64,000 bases of DNA, from positions 23,684,447 through 23,748,446 of the forward strand of contig NC_079216.1 of NCBI RefSeq assembly GCF_029633865.1. Reading direction: 5' to 3'. The notes beneath the pieces were generated by a model. The model saw nothing but the letters and a program-made list of their open reading frames with translations. It did no database searches and was not told the DNA's origin. A program made the position numbers and the translations under genes. The stretch comes from Lampris incognitus. Its lineage: Eukaryota > Chordata > Actinopteri > Lampriformes > Lampridae. Shown here one piece after another: positions 32,205 to 41,937 of this stretch; position 1 is the first letter of the stretch, and each line of letters opens with the position of its first letter.

Positions 32205-34260
32205 GGGAGCCCCCTGTTATGATGTTGATGGAAGTAACCTGTAATGCAGGGCAGAAGATTGGGGCCTTGGTAGACCTGGCTTCAGACACCAACTACATCA
32301 CCCATGAAGCTGCCAACAGGTTGAATCTGAGGAGTGAAAAGATTACACTACTTGTGCATGGAGTCGGTGGAATGACCACTAAAGTAGCCACATGAAGGTA
32401 TCTGCTCAGGGTCTGAGTCAAAACCCCTAAGGGAACTGAGAAAGCTCACTTGTCTGCTATGGCCTGAAGGAAGTTGCCAAAATTAACAAGTTAGTCAGGC
32501 CTGAACAGCTTAAGAGATTCTTCCCAGAAGTTGAGCTCGAAGAGCGAAAGAGACCTGAGAAGATTGAGTTGCTTATCAGTCAGAGAAGGGAGACTCGCCC
32601 CGCTGAGTGTTAAAGTTGTGGGAGAGCCCTCTTGGAAAGACTGGGCGGGGCACACCCTGACCTGTTTGAGAAAATAGATGTGACCGCACATAAGTCGAAG
32701 ACACACTTTTCTCGTTCCATGAGAACAGCTGCTGTCAAGTAGGAGGAGGTCACTGGTGAAGTCCCCTTCAAAACAAAAACAGTTCACCTGCAAAATGCCA
32801 TGGTTGAGACCAAGCATACAGCTGCTAGTCACCGAGACTTTCTGGAATGGTGCAAGTGGGACAGCATTGGAGCAACCTGTGAGCCAAAGTGTGGTGAGTG
32901 CCGCTGTGGGAACTGCCAACCTGGAGGAAAGGAGAGGACTCTAGCAGAAGAAAGGGAGCTTGAAATCATAAAAGAGGGACTCACCTATGTCATGGAGGAT
33001 AAACATAGCACATTTCCACACTAGGATGCCAGGTACCCTTGGACAATAGATCCTGCGTCCCTTTATGATAACGGGAGTGGAGTTGAGGCCACCTTTCTGA
33101 GAACAGAAAAACAGCTCAGGAAAGAGCTTGCCGCCTATACAGCTCAGGTCCATGAGATGGTTGAGCGGGGAGCTGCAAAGAAGCTCACAAAAAAGATTAC
33201 CAATGACTGGAAAGGACCAGTATGGTATGTGAGCCACCTAGTGGCACCAAATCCCCACTCTATCACAACTTCAGTGTGCCTTGTTTGGAACAGTAGCCAA
33301 AAATTCAAGGGAGTGAGCATGAACGATTTGCTGCTAAAAGGGGCCACATGTCTTGAACTCAATCAGAGCCATCTTGTTCAGGTTTAGAAGAGGAGTGCAT
33401 GCAGTCTTGGGAGACATCAGGAAGATGTACAACTCTGTGGTTGGAGGAGCGCGAGATGCACTTACACAGATTTCTCTGGAGGGACATGCAAGATGGAGAA
33501 ATATGCCATCATGACAATAAACATTGGTGACCGACCTGCTGGGGGTATAGCACAGCTGTCTATGAGAGAAACTGCAAGACTTGCTAAGTTTGCTCACCTA
33601 GGAGAGGCATGCAGGGTCTTAGTGGAGGAAAGTACATGGATGAAATCCTCACATGCCACGATGATGCAAATAGGCTGGACAAAATCATCAAAAGAGATTG
33701 GGGAAATCCTACAGGCCGGTGGATTTTCCCTGAAGCCATGGGTCCAGTCCAGGCAAAGTGGGAGGCAGGAGACTGGAGCAGAAACCCTTACATCAGAGAA
33801 GCCCCCTGATAAAAGCAAAACTTTGGTACTGCCAAATCAGATGAGGGATGAGGACAACAAGGCCTTAGGCATTGGCTGTCTGGTAGAGGAAGACAAACTC
33901 TACATGACCTCAATCAACTTCTCAAAGAGGAGAGGGAAGATGCGAACAGGCCAGGAGCAACTAATCCTCTGACGAGAAGAGAACTACTGAGCCAGGTAGC
34001 TGGACTCTTATCTAATTGGTCTGGTCACACCTGTTAAGCAGAAGGGTGTTATCCTTGTCAGAAAGGCATTTCAGGAGACGGAGTGGAAATCTGGCCCGAG
34101 ACACCTGGTACAAACCGCTCTGAAGGCCTCAGGGAAGATGCCCATCAATAAGATTCCTGCTACAATTCTTTACAGAGACGTCAGGTTGTCCTGCTTCCAG
34201 TCGAGGAGCAACAAAGAGTAGACTTGGAAGTCTCAGGGAAATAGTGATGTGACCTCCTTG
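32205..34260 (+). pseudogene. Element G protease and reverse transcriptase
   Basis: A BEL protease-like segment (LVDLASDTNYITHEAANRLN; the catalytic D-T/S-G is replaced by D-L-A-S) leads into the RT: DWKGPVWYVSHLVAPNPHS, LVWNSSQKFKGVSMNDLL, YNSVV and a mutated active site KYMDEILTCHDD (YxDD became YMDE). The rest of pol after about 34130 is deleted up to the polypurine tract aagtgggagg at 34281-34290. Dead on several counts. Confidence 0.85.
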
Positions 34261-34290
34261 GGTTCAGTAACCAGGAGCTCAAGTGGGAGG

Positions 34291-35161
34291 TGTGCTGCCA
34301 GATCCTAAATGAACGGCGGCTTTTATTTTGACACGGAAGGAAGCCGAGTTTGGCGGTTGTCACGCATAGGCCACGAAGAAAAAAAAAACATTCACGAAGA
34401 ATAAAAGATAATACGAGCTCACAATGGGAGAGAGTGACGTGAGCTGCAGATGCGTGCTAATTGAGAGCCAACTAGTTGAAATTAAACCAAAACTGGAGTG
34501 GAGAGCGCTACATCTTGCTGGCCGTCTATAGGGATGCCATTGGTGGGCTAATTAATCGTTTTTTTGTCATTAGAATGCATTGCTGGCTGGCATTCTGGTA
34601 TTAGGCTAATATTAAAACGGTTAGCTAATCACTCAGATTGCCTTGTTGTGTAGTTCAGTTAGCCGTGTTCTGTGCAATTAAGTAAATGTGTATGGTTATA
34701 TATCGATTTAATTTGGTAAAGGGTGTAGAATATGAGTGAAATTCATTTTGTTCATTCCCTTAAAAAGAATGAATAAATAAAAAAAAATTAGGTTTATTTT
34801 TCTGTACCTGTGAAATGGAATTAGCAGTAATGGCAGCACCCCCCCCCTCTCTTTTTGTATTGTAAAGGTTTTCAACCTAACAACGCAATCATCAAAAAGC
34901 TTGAAAGTTGAAATAATTCAATTAAAACAAGATTGCTGTTCAAGTTGTGCTATAAATTCCCTGTGGTTGGCTAAGGCCTTTTTCAAGTTTGGACAGGAGC
35001 TGAAGCATATGATCCGCATATTTGATTTGGCAAAGATTTTACGCCGGATGCCCTTCCTGACGCAACCCTCCCCATTTGTCCGGGCTTGGGACCGGCACTA
35101 AGGATGCACTGGCTTGTGCATCCGACAGGAGCTGAAGCAAATTCCCCTAAATAGCTTGACA
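34291..35161 (+). repeat. 3' LTR of element G, with a 116-bp insertion
   Basis: 739 bp of LTR plus 132 bp of insertion and duplicated target. The LTR end aattcccctaaatagcttgaca lies after the insertion. It ends at 35161, where element F continues. Confidence 0.9.
35008..35123. mobile_element. Short retroposed insertion, 116 bp
   Basis: Flanked by a perfect 16-bp duplication GACAGGAGCTGAAGCA (34992-35007 and 35124-35139). The other LTR of G has the empty site. The length of the duplication points to LINE-driven target-primed insertion. The sequence (GGATGCCCTTCCTGACGCAA and neighbours) is a familiar fish repeat, but no poly-A tail or tRNA head is visible, so it is a fragment of unknown family. 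Confidence 0.85.
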
Positions 35162-36021
35162 ATGGTCGCTCCCTGCAAGTGCTCAAAAGCAGAGGAGATA
35201 AGTGGCAATCGAAACCGGTTCTTAACTGTGATGTCCCTGAGGCCGGAGAGAATGGTCTTTCTCCACAACAAGAAGCCTGCGCCTGCTGGAGAAGAGGATG
35301 GCTGGATAATGCCTGCAGACAAAGCGTCCCTAATATATTTGTTCATGGCCTCCATTTCCGGGGCTGTCAGAGTAAAGCCTACCCTTAGGCGGTGATGTTC
35401 CGGGCAGCAAATTAATAGCACAGTCGTATGGCCGGTGCGGAGGAAGAGTAGTGCCACGTGACTTGCTGAATACAGGTTTTAAGTCCAGATATTCAGCTGG
35501 CACTTCAGACAGGTCTGGAAACTCCTCCAGTGGCTCCATGACATCATCTGGTGGCAAGGCTGACAAAAGACACTGCGACAAACAAAGTGATCCAACTCAA
35601 AATGGTGTTAGTATAGCCCAGTCAATTTGGATAACCCAGTATTAGAGGGACCAGAAAGCAGGTGTGTTACAGGTTCAGTTACATATTTTACCTTAGCGAG
35701 AATCTGGCCATTGAGACCGTTGGCTTGCATGATTTGAGGTAGCTTTTGGGTGGGGAATCCCAGTTGCCTGACCAACGCTATGTCAATCATGCTTTCATCT
35801 GCATCAGAGTCCAGCAGCACGGCAATCTCCATTCGTTGATGTCGCCATTGAAGGATGGTGGTTAGTAGAGAGCGTTTGACGGAAGATTCGGAGAAGAGAA
35901 GGACGCTCACCAATAACTCCCGCTTTACTGGCGAGCGTTGCCTTTTAACGGCCAGGAAGCGACGTGGTGTCCCGGCTGGCCACAGTAAAGGCAAGAGCCT
36001 GTGGTGATGTGCCGTCGTCAT
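35162..36021 (-). pseudogene. Element F RT start and protease
   Basis: Minus strand in three frames: protease MEIAVLLDSDADESMIDIAL (DSG changed to DSD), the linker [20 protein letters not shown] and RT start [16 protein letters not shown], then [19 protein letters not shown] at the G insertion site. Same order and same conserved blocks as element A. Confidence 0.85.
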
Positions 36022-36086
36022 TCTGCTGGAGACAACCGTGTGCGGCCCACCTGCACAGGCTCAGGGCTGGCTCTGCTGCTGGTGAC

Positions 36087-36722
36087 CTACGGGGGGGGGG
36101 GGGGGGGGGACTGAGGCCGTCCGGCTAGCCTCTCTTTCTGCCTCCGTTTTAGCCTGGTATCAATGCGAATGGCTAGATCAATGAGTGAGTCTAGTGTAGC
36201 AGGTAGTTCACAGGTGGCTAGCTCATCCTTTATAGCTTCAGAGAGTCCATTCAGAAAGGCATCGTACTGAGCCGCCACATTCCAAGAGCAGTTAGCAGCC
36301 AATGTGCGAAAGTCTATGGCATAATCAGAGAGACTGACCTCCTCCCTTGGCGTGCCTGCAACAAGGCTCGTGCCGCCTCTGCCACTGACGGACCTGTCGT
36401 ACACCTTCCTCATTTCCTGAGTGAAGCTATCCAGGGAGGCGCAGACAGGTGAAGTGGCTTCCCAAACTGACGTCCCCCACTCCCTCGCTCTCCCATCCAG
36501 GAGAGTGATGATGTAAGCAACTCTGGAGCGATCAGACGGGAAGGTGGATGGCTGTAGCTCAAATACCAGAGAGCATTGTGATAAAAAAAAGAACGGCAAA
36601 GGCCGGACTCACCACTGTAGAGACGGAGGAGGCAGACGTGGCTCATGGCTGGGATGCGGTACCAGAGGAACGGGCGGCGGCATGTCTGCACCGCTGGGCT
36701 GGACGGAGCTGTGTCCTGGAGC
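36087..36722 (-). pseudogene. Element F gag, C-terminal part
   Basis: Capsid of the sushi type: PSDRSRVAYIITLLDGRARE, VSLSDYAIDFRTLAANCSW, FLNGLSEAIKDELATCELPA, TRLKRRQKERLAG. A run of 19 G on the + strand (36091-36109) turns the following codons into prolines and shifts the frame before any zinc knuckle. The upstream end (about 36600-36722) is frame-shifted and cut by element H at GGAGC. Confidence 0.85.
36091..36109. repeat. 19-bp G homopolymer
   Basis: Uninterrupted run of 19 G inside the gag of element F. A likely slippage product. Confidence 0.95.
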
Positions 36723-36905
36723 TGTTACGGGTGGTATTATATCGCCACCCAGTGGATGTTAGCCGAAGTCAATGTTATGTAAGGCACGCAGTCTCCTGCG
36801 TGCGTCAGTTCATTTCTGTATTGTTGATACTTACAACTCGACACTAAAGCCCATTAACTGTTAACTTGGAGTATGCCTCGTTTTTACACACCACTAGCTC
36901 AAACA
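36723..36905 (+). repeat. 5' LTR of element H
   Basis: 183 bp, ends immediately before the primer-binding site at 36906. Confidence 0.95.
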
Positions 36906-37037
36906 TGGTGTCAGAAGTGGACCTTTGACTCGGCGAGTTGGTGGCTGAAGGGATATTGAGCCGTCAAGCGAGTTTTGCAAGTTTTTTGTTTTGCCAATGC
37001 TAGCTAGCCGTACCGCAGTAAAAGCAGGGAATAGCCA

Positions 37038-37835
37038 TGGCCGCGACCACACCCCCGCCAGCTCCGATGAAGCTCAGTGGCAACCTGAGTGCGAAATCTT
37101 CCGAGCAGAATATGAAGATTATGCTTTAGCCACAGGGCTGGTGGACAAGAAGGTCCAGGCGGCGACTCTGAGGAGTGTCATGGGAGTTGAATGTCGACAT
37201 GTCTACAAACAACTTAAATCTGACCGACGCACAGCAAGAAGACACGACCGTCATACTTGACTCATTGGAAAGGTATTTCAAACCCGCTAAAAATGTGATT
37301 TACGAGCGCTACGTTTTTGGTTGTTGTAAACAAGAGGAAGGTGAAACAGTAGACTCTTTTGTGACACGGCTCAGGGAGAACGCTTCCACATGCGAATATG
37401 GAGCCCTAAGAGATGAGTTAATCAGGGATAGAATAGTCATCGGCATTGCTAGAGGGCACACGCAGACGGTTGTTAAGGGAGAAGGACTTGACTCTAGTCA
37501 GTGCTATTGAAGCATGCAGAGCAGCAGAACTGAATGATTTGCAGTTGAGATCCATGGAGCAGGAGAGATCACTCTTGGACAATGTCAATGTTCTAGCGAA
37601 ACAAATATTCAAAAGATCAGCCAGTACTACAGAGAAAATGAGTGGGAACCCCAGATCACAAGGTGGGGGCCTCTCCACGTGCAAATACTGTGGCACAGCA
37701 CATGAGTGGGAAAGAGAACACTGCCCAGCATATGGCAAGGCCTGCAATGCTTGTGGCACAGCCAATCACTTTGCGAGAGTTTGCAATAAAAATAAGAAAA
37801 AGGATGGTAAACTCCACACGCAGTTGAGGGACTGA
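37038..37835 (+). pseudogene. Element H gag
   Basis: Start ATG at 37038 (MAATTPPPAPMKLSGN), frameshift near 37080, then EIFRAEYEDYALATGL, SVMGVECRHVYK, ERYVFGCCKQEEGETVDSF, ELIRDRIVIGIARG. The zinc knuckle CNACGTANHFARVC (C-X2-C-X4-H-X4-C) is intact, after a CKYCGTAHEWEREHC segment. It matches the gag of element B block for block. Confidence 0.9.
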
Positions 37836-37839
37836 ACAC

Positions 37840-39815
37840 AAAGACAACACAGTCATAGACACAAATGATGTGTATGCAATAGAAAGCATTGGTGCAGTGG
37901 GAACAAAAGGCAAGAAATGGTTTGTCAATCTCCGCCTGAATGGCAAACTACAGAGATGCCAGCTTGACTCAAGAGCTACGTGTGACGTCATTCGTCCCAG
38001 GGAAAAGAAGAGGCTAGCTCCCAGAGAGAAACTAAAGCATAGTAGCACCACACTTGAAAATGTACTCAGACCAAGGTCTGCCATCATTTGGGGTCCTTAT
38101 CACTGAGTGTGTTGTAAAGGGCAGCAAATACAAGCTGGCTTTTGAGATCGTAAATACACGACAGTTGCCACTGCTGTCAGGGTCCACGTCAGAGGAGATG
38201 GGGCTCATACACTTTACCATCCCAGAGGAGCTCAGAGTAGAATGGCTCAACGCAGTGGACGACAGCCTCACCATGCCTCTCACCCTAAGTACAGTCATCA
38301 GAGCATATCAGGATGTCTTCACTGGTCCTGTGGAGGCACTCCCTGGAGAGGTTCATTTTGACTTGGATCCAGCCCTAGCAGAGTGCACTACGCAATGTTC
38401 CGGTGGCTATGAAGGAAGCTGTGAAGGCTCAGCGCGACCGATATGAAAGAGAGTCATATCATATCAGTCAGTGAGCCCACGGATTGGATCAGCAATATGG
38501 TCATAGTCAAAAGACAAGAAAAGCTGCGTATACGTCTACAGCCGCACCATCTCAACCAGGCACTCAGACGCTCGCATTATCTCATGCCCACACTGGAGGA
38601 TGTGCTCTATAAGCTGCCTAAAGCCAAGGTCTTCACACTGGCCGATGCAAGAGATGATTTTCTTCAGTGTAAACTGGATGAGGCTAGCAGCCTCATGACC
38701 ACCTTTTGGACCCCCTGGGTCCGGAAGAGATGGTTGAAACTTCCGTTTGGTGTGTCAGCAGCCCCAGAAATAACAGCATGAGCTGTTGGAAGGGCTTGAG
38801 GGAATGGAGCCTATAGCTGACGACATCCTCATCGTTGGTTGTGGTGCCAGCGAGGGAGAGGCAAACAAGGACCATGATGACAAGCTGGTAGCCCTTCTGG
38901 ACCGCTGTCGACAAGTGAAACTGCGGCTCAGTGTCAAGAAGCTTTAGAGTGTCTGAGGTGCGGTTCCATGGCCACATCCTGTCGGCTGCAGGTCTAAAAG
39001 CTGACCCGGAGAAAGTCAGAGCGGTTTTGGACAAGCCAGCTCCATTCGATGTCAAGGGTGTGCAGAGACTCATTGGATTCGTCACGTACTTGGCTAAGTT
39101 TCTTCCGCGGCTCTCAGAAGTATGCAAGCCTTTAAGGAGACTCACAGACAAGGACACAGTCTGGCCCTGGCTGCCGAAGCACGATGCAGCTGCCAGGGAG
39201 ATAAAACAGCTTGTGACACAGACGCCTGTGCTGCGATACTATGATGTGTCAAAACCCGTCACAGTACAGAGTGACTCCAGCCAGCATGGCATGGGCTGCT
39301 GTCTGATGCAGGGGCAGCCTTTTGCTTTTGCGTCAAGGGCACTCACGCCTACAGAGCAAAACTATGCGCAGATAGAGAAGGAATGCCTCAGCATAGTATT
39401 TGCCTGCCAGCATTTCCATCATTATCTGTACGGTAGAGACAATATCACAGCGAAGACAGATCACAAGCCCCTCGTAGCAATCTTCAGCAAGCCTCTCCTC
39501 AATGCTCCCAAGCGCTTGCAGAGCATGCAACTGGCTCTTCAGAATTACAACCTGAGGGTGATCAACAAACCATGACCGGACATGTTTGTGAGTGACACAT
39601 TAAGCAGGGCTGTCACTTCCAAAACACACCCTGGCTCTATGCATGCAGAGCACACAGTCTGCAGTATGGTGGACGAGCAGCTGGCAATTGAGCACATAAA
39701 TATGGCCGACTATCTTAATGTCACAGACAAAAGGCTGCTACAGATACAGCAACACACAGACAATGACAGTCAGCTGCAAGTCGTGAAGTCTACTATCCTG
39801 AAGGGTTAGCCCGCT
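37840..39815 (+). pseudogene. Element H protease, RT and RNase H
   Basis: Protease CQLDSRATCDVI has the catalytic Gly replaced by Arg. RT: TDWISNMVIVKRQEK, SHYLMPTLEDVLYKLPKA, LADARDDFLQCKL, LPFGVSAAPE, then ADDILIVGCGASE in another frame (catalytic ADD kept). RNase H: VQSDSSQHGMGCCLMQ, YAQIEKECLSIVFAC, KTDHKPLVAIF. A stop at about 39575 breaks INKP-PDMFVSDTLSRA. Several frameshifts. Confidence 0.9.
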
Positions 39816-41176
39816 GATAAGGATGAAACAGAGCAGGCAGTCAGAGAGTTCTGGCCTATCAAAGAGGAGCTAAGTGTCCAGAACGGAGTCTTGTTTAGGG
39901 GGCAAAGAGTGGTGATCCCAAAATCATTGCGTCCTGAGATGCTTGCCAGAGTACATGGCAGTCACATCGGTGGCGAGGCCTGCTACAGACAAGTCTGTGA
40001 ATGTTCTCATTCATCCAGGTCATGGTTATCCAAAGGAGTTGAATCAAGTGCAACTGGACTTGGTATATATCCGTGAAGACGTTTCGCCTCTCATCCAAGA
40101 GGCTTCCTCAGTTCGTGCCTTTCTGACTAGACCAAGCTAGTCTGACTGGCTGGTGATGGGACTCAGAATTTATCCTCTAGGAGTCGTTATCAGAGCTATT
40201 GATATGCGTGGCTCTTTGTGATCCGATGTTTACCAACGCCCGTCGCCAACAGAGCCACTCATATCTATGGCTAAAGCAAAAGGAGACAATGCTGAGTCAT
40301 GAATTGCCCATATGCCCCTGGCAAATCATAAGTCTGGATCTTTTCCAACACAGTGGGAAAGACTTTCTGATGGTAGTTGATCACTACTCAGATTTCTGGG
40401 AGATTGATGTTCTGCCAGACCTTAGCGCGGAGACAACAATAAAACGATGCAAGGCTCAATTTGCTCGTTCTGGGCAACCTGACAGGGTCATTTTCGACAA
40501 TGGGCCCCAGTTCGCCTGTACTTAGTTCCGCCAATTCGCTGTGGAGTGGGGGTTTGACCATATCGCCTCCTCACCAAGGCATCCCAAGGCCAATTGGAAG
40601 GCGGAAGCAACGGTCAAAATCGCAAAGAACCTGTGCAAGAAAGCACTACGGGATGGTGAGGATGCCTGGAAGGCAATCTTACAATGGAGAAACACCCCAA
40701 CGGAGGGTATGGACAGCAGTCCTGCCCAACGACTGACATCACGGAGTTTGAAGTCAGCTCTGCCAGTGGTTGATGCATTTCTTGAGCCACGCGTCATTAC
40801 GGATGTTGTAGATAAACTGTGGCACAGGAGGCAAATCTCGAAACTAATCTATGACAGGACTGCTAAAGATTTCCCTGAGCTCGCAGTGGGAGAAGCAGTT
40901 CGGATGAAGCCACTACCAGGGAACAGGACTGACATCTGGCAACGGGTAGAGGTCGAGGGCTCCTTGTATCTTCGCAATCCAGTCCATCTACATATGGCAG
41001 AGCCAAGGCCATCACAAAACCCTAGGGCTGGCGCAGAGGGGCCTTCATCTGAATGCAGTGGGTCTCAGCCACAGAGTGAAATGACGGAGGGTGAGAGGGC
41101 ATGGACGTTCTCTCCTCGACCCTCTCCCAGCAGGCTCTACAGCAGTCCACGGGCTCCGGGCCCGCCACAGACTTAG
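39816..41176 (+). pseudogene. Element H integrase
   Basis: Starts KEELSVQNGVLFRGQRVVIP-type sequence and RVHGSHIGGEACYRQ. The zinc-binding segment is replaced by foreign sequence at 39994-40270. The core continues WQIISLDLFQHSGKDFLMVV, DNGPQFACT, a stop, and NWKAEATVKIAKN, keeping D, D and E. The C-terminal domain has AVRMKPLPGNRTDIW. Ends near 41176. Confidence 0.9.
39994..40270. mobile_element. Penelope-like scrap replacing part of element H integrase
   Basis: Compared with element B, about 90 bp of integrase are gone and about 277 unrelated bp are present. The minus strand carries LLWITMTWMNENIHR and GAGGCGAAACGTCTTC, sequences that recur in fish genomes next to Penelope-like elements. 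No target duplication was found, so it may be an insertion with deletion or a repair patch. Family is tentative. Confidence 0.5.
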
Positions 41177-41410
41177 GACACCTCTGCTGTCCCATCGTCA
41201 ACCCATTCCCCTGCTCTCTCTCTCTCGATATGGCCATCAAATACGGCCTCCCAACAGACTGAACCTATAAGCTCACATGGGCTGGTTCTAATGTTCAGTG
41301 TTTAGACAGGCTGTTTAATTGTTTTTGAGATCTAGATATAACCATGTCTTGGGTGAAGTTCACAAGTTGATATTTCAATAAGTGTTTCGTTTACTTAAAG
41401 GAAAGGGAGA

Positions 41411-41586
41411 TGTTACTGGTGGTATTATAGCACCACCCAGTGGATGTTAGCTGTAGTCAATGTTACGTAAGGCACGCAATCTACTGCGTGTGTCAGTTCA
41501 TCTCTGTATTGTTGATACTTACAGCTCGACACTAAAGCCCGTCAACTATGAGTATGCCTCGTTTTTACACACCACTAGCTCAAACA
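41411..41586 (+). repeat. 3' LTR of element H
   Basis: 176 bp, starts TGTTACTGG after the polypurine tract and ends before GGAGC. Confidence 0.95.
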
Positions 41587-41591
41587 GGAGC

Positions 41592-41740
41592 TGCCGTAGC
41601 TGAGCCGACTGGTGATTAACGCTGTTAGCAAGTACTTGTAGGTGCTGTGTTACTGTGGCCATTTCCTTCTGATAAGTGTTGAGAGCGGAGCCTTGCTTGT
41701 CCACCAGAGCGCAGAGGTGTTGAAATTCTGCTGGATCCAT
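41592..41740 (-). pseudogene. Element F gag N-terminus
   Basis: Start codon at 41740, 17 nt after the LTR. Reads MDPAEFQHLCALVDKQGSAL and VTQHLQVLANSVNHQSAQL, a heptad-like coiled coil. Cut by element H after LRQLL. The start (MDP-) is like that of element A gag. Confidence 0.85.
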
Positions 41741-41747
41741 TCCTTGC

Positions 41748-41908
41748 CAGATCGTACTGTCACAGATTAGAGACGACCCTCATGCAGAATCACTGAGCAG
41801 AGGCAGGAGTTAGGCAAAAGAGTGATTTTACTGATAAAAAAAGAAAAAAAGGCAATACTTACAATCAGGTAGGATACGAAACAGGCAGGGAGCACAGACT
41901 ACGATCTG
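41748..41908 (-). promoter_or_regulatory. Possible self-priming pair of element F
   Basis: In the sense (minus) strand CAGATCGTA at 41908-41900 in the LTR is the exact complement of TACGATCTG at 41756-41748, which starts two bases after the LTR, where a primer-binding site should be. No TGG-type tRNA site exists there. Tf1/sushi elements prime reverse transcription with the 5' end of their own RNA folded onto this site, so the pair fits that mechanism. The transcription start is not known. Confidence 0.5.
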
Positions 41909-41937
41909 ACAAACAAGGGCCAATGGACCGGAATATA

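Larger units (their letters stand above)
28632..35161 (+). mobile_element. Element G: BEL/Pao retrotransposon inserted in F
   Basis: Direct repeats at 28632-29412 and 34291-35161 start TGTGCTGCC and end TTGACA. They are long LTRs of about 740-780 bp once an insertion in the right copy is removed. Flanks are ATGCT (28627-28631) and ATGGT (35162-35166), a 5-bp duplication with one mismatch. The internal part encodes a BEL-type gag-pol. RNase H and integrase are missing, and a minus-strand LINE sits in gag. LTR divergence and many stops mark an old copy. Confidence 0.9.
36723..41586 (+). mobile_element. Element H: gypsy retrotransposon inserted in F gag
   Basis: LTRs at 36723-36905 and 41411-41586 (TGTTAC to CTCAAACA) are flanked by a perfect GGAGC duplication (36718-36722 and 41587-41591). 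Primer-binding site TGGTGTCAGAAGTGG follows the left LTR and the polypurine tract aaaggaaagggaga precedes the right one. LTRs differ at about 13 positions plus a 7-bp indel, so H is older than its relative B. Gag, protease, RT, RNase H and integrase are all present but broken. Confidence 0.95.

Noticed and set aside
28632..41757. Shared GCCAGATCGTA between the LTR start of G and the leader of F
   Set aside because: Only 11-12 bases and no extended similarity; the two elements are of different superfamilies. Treated as chance.
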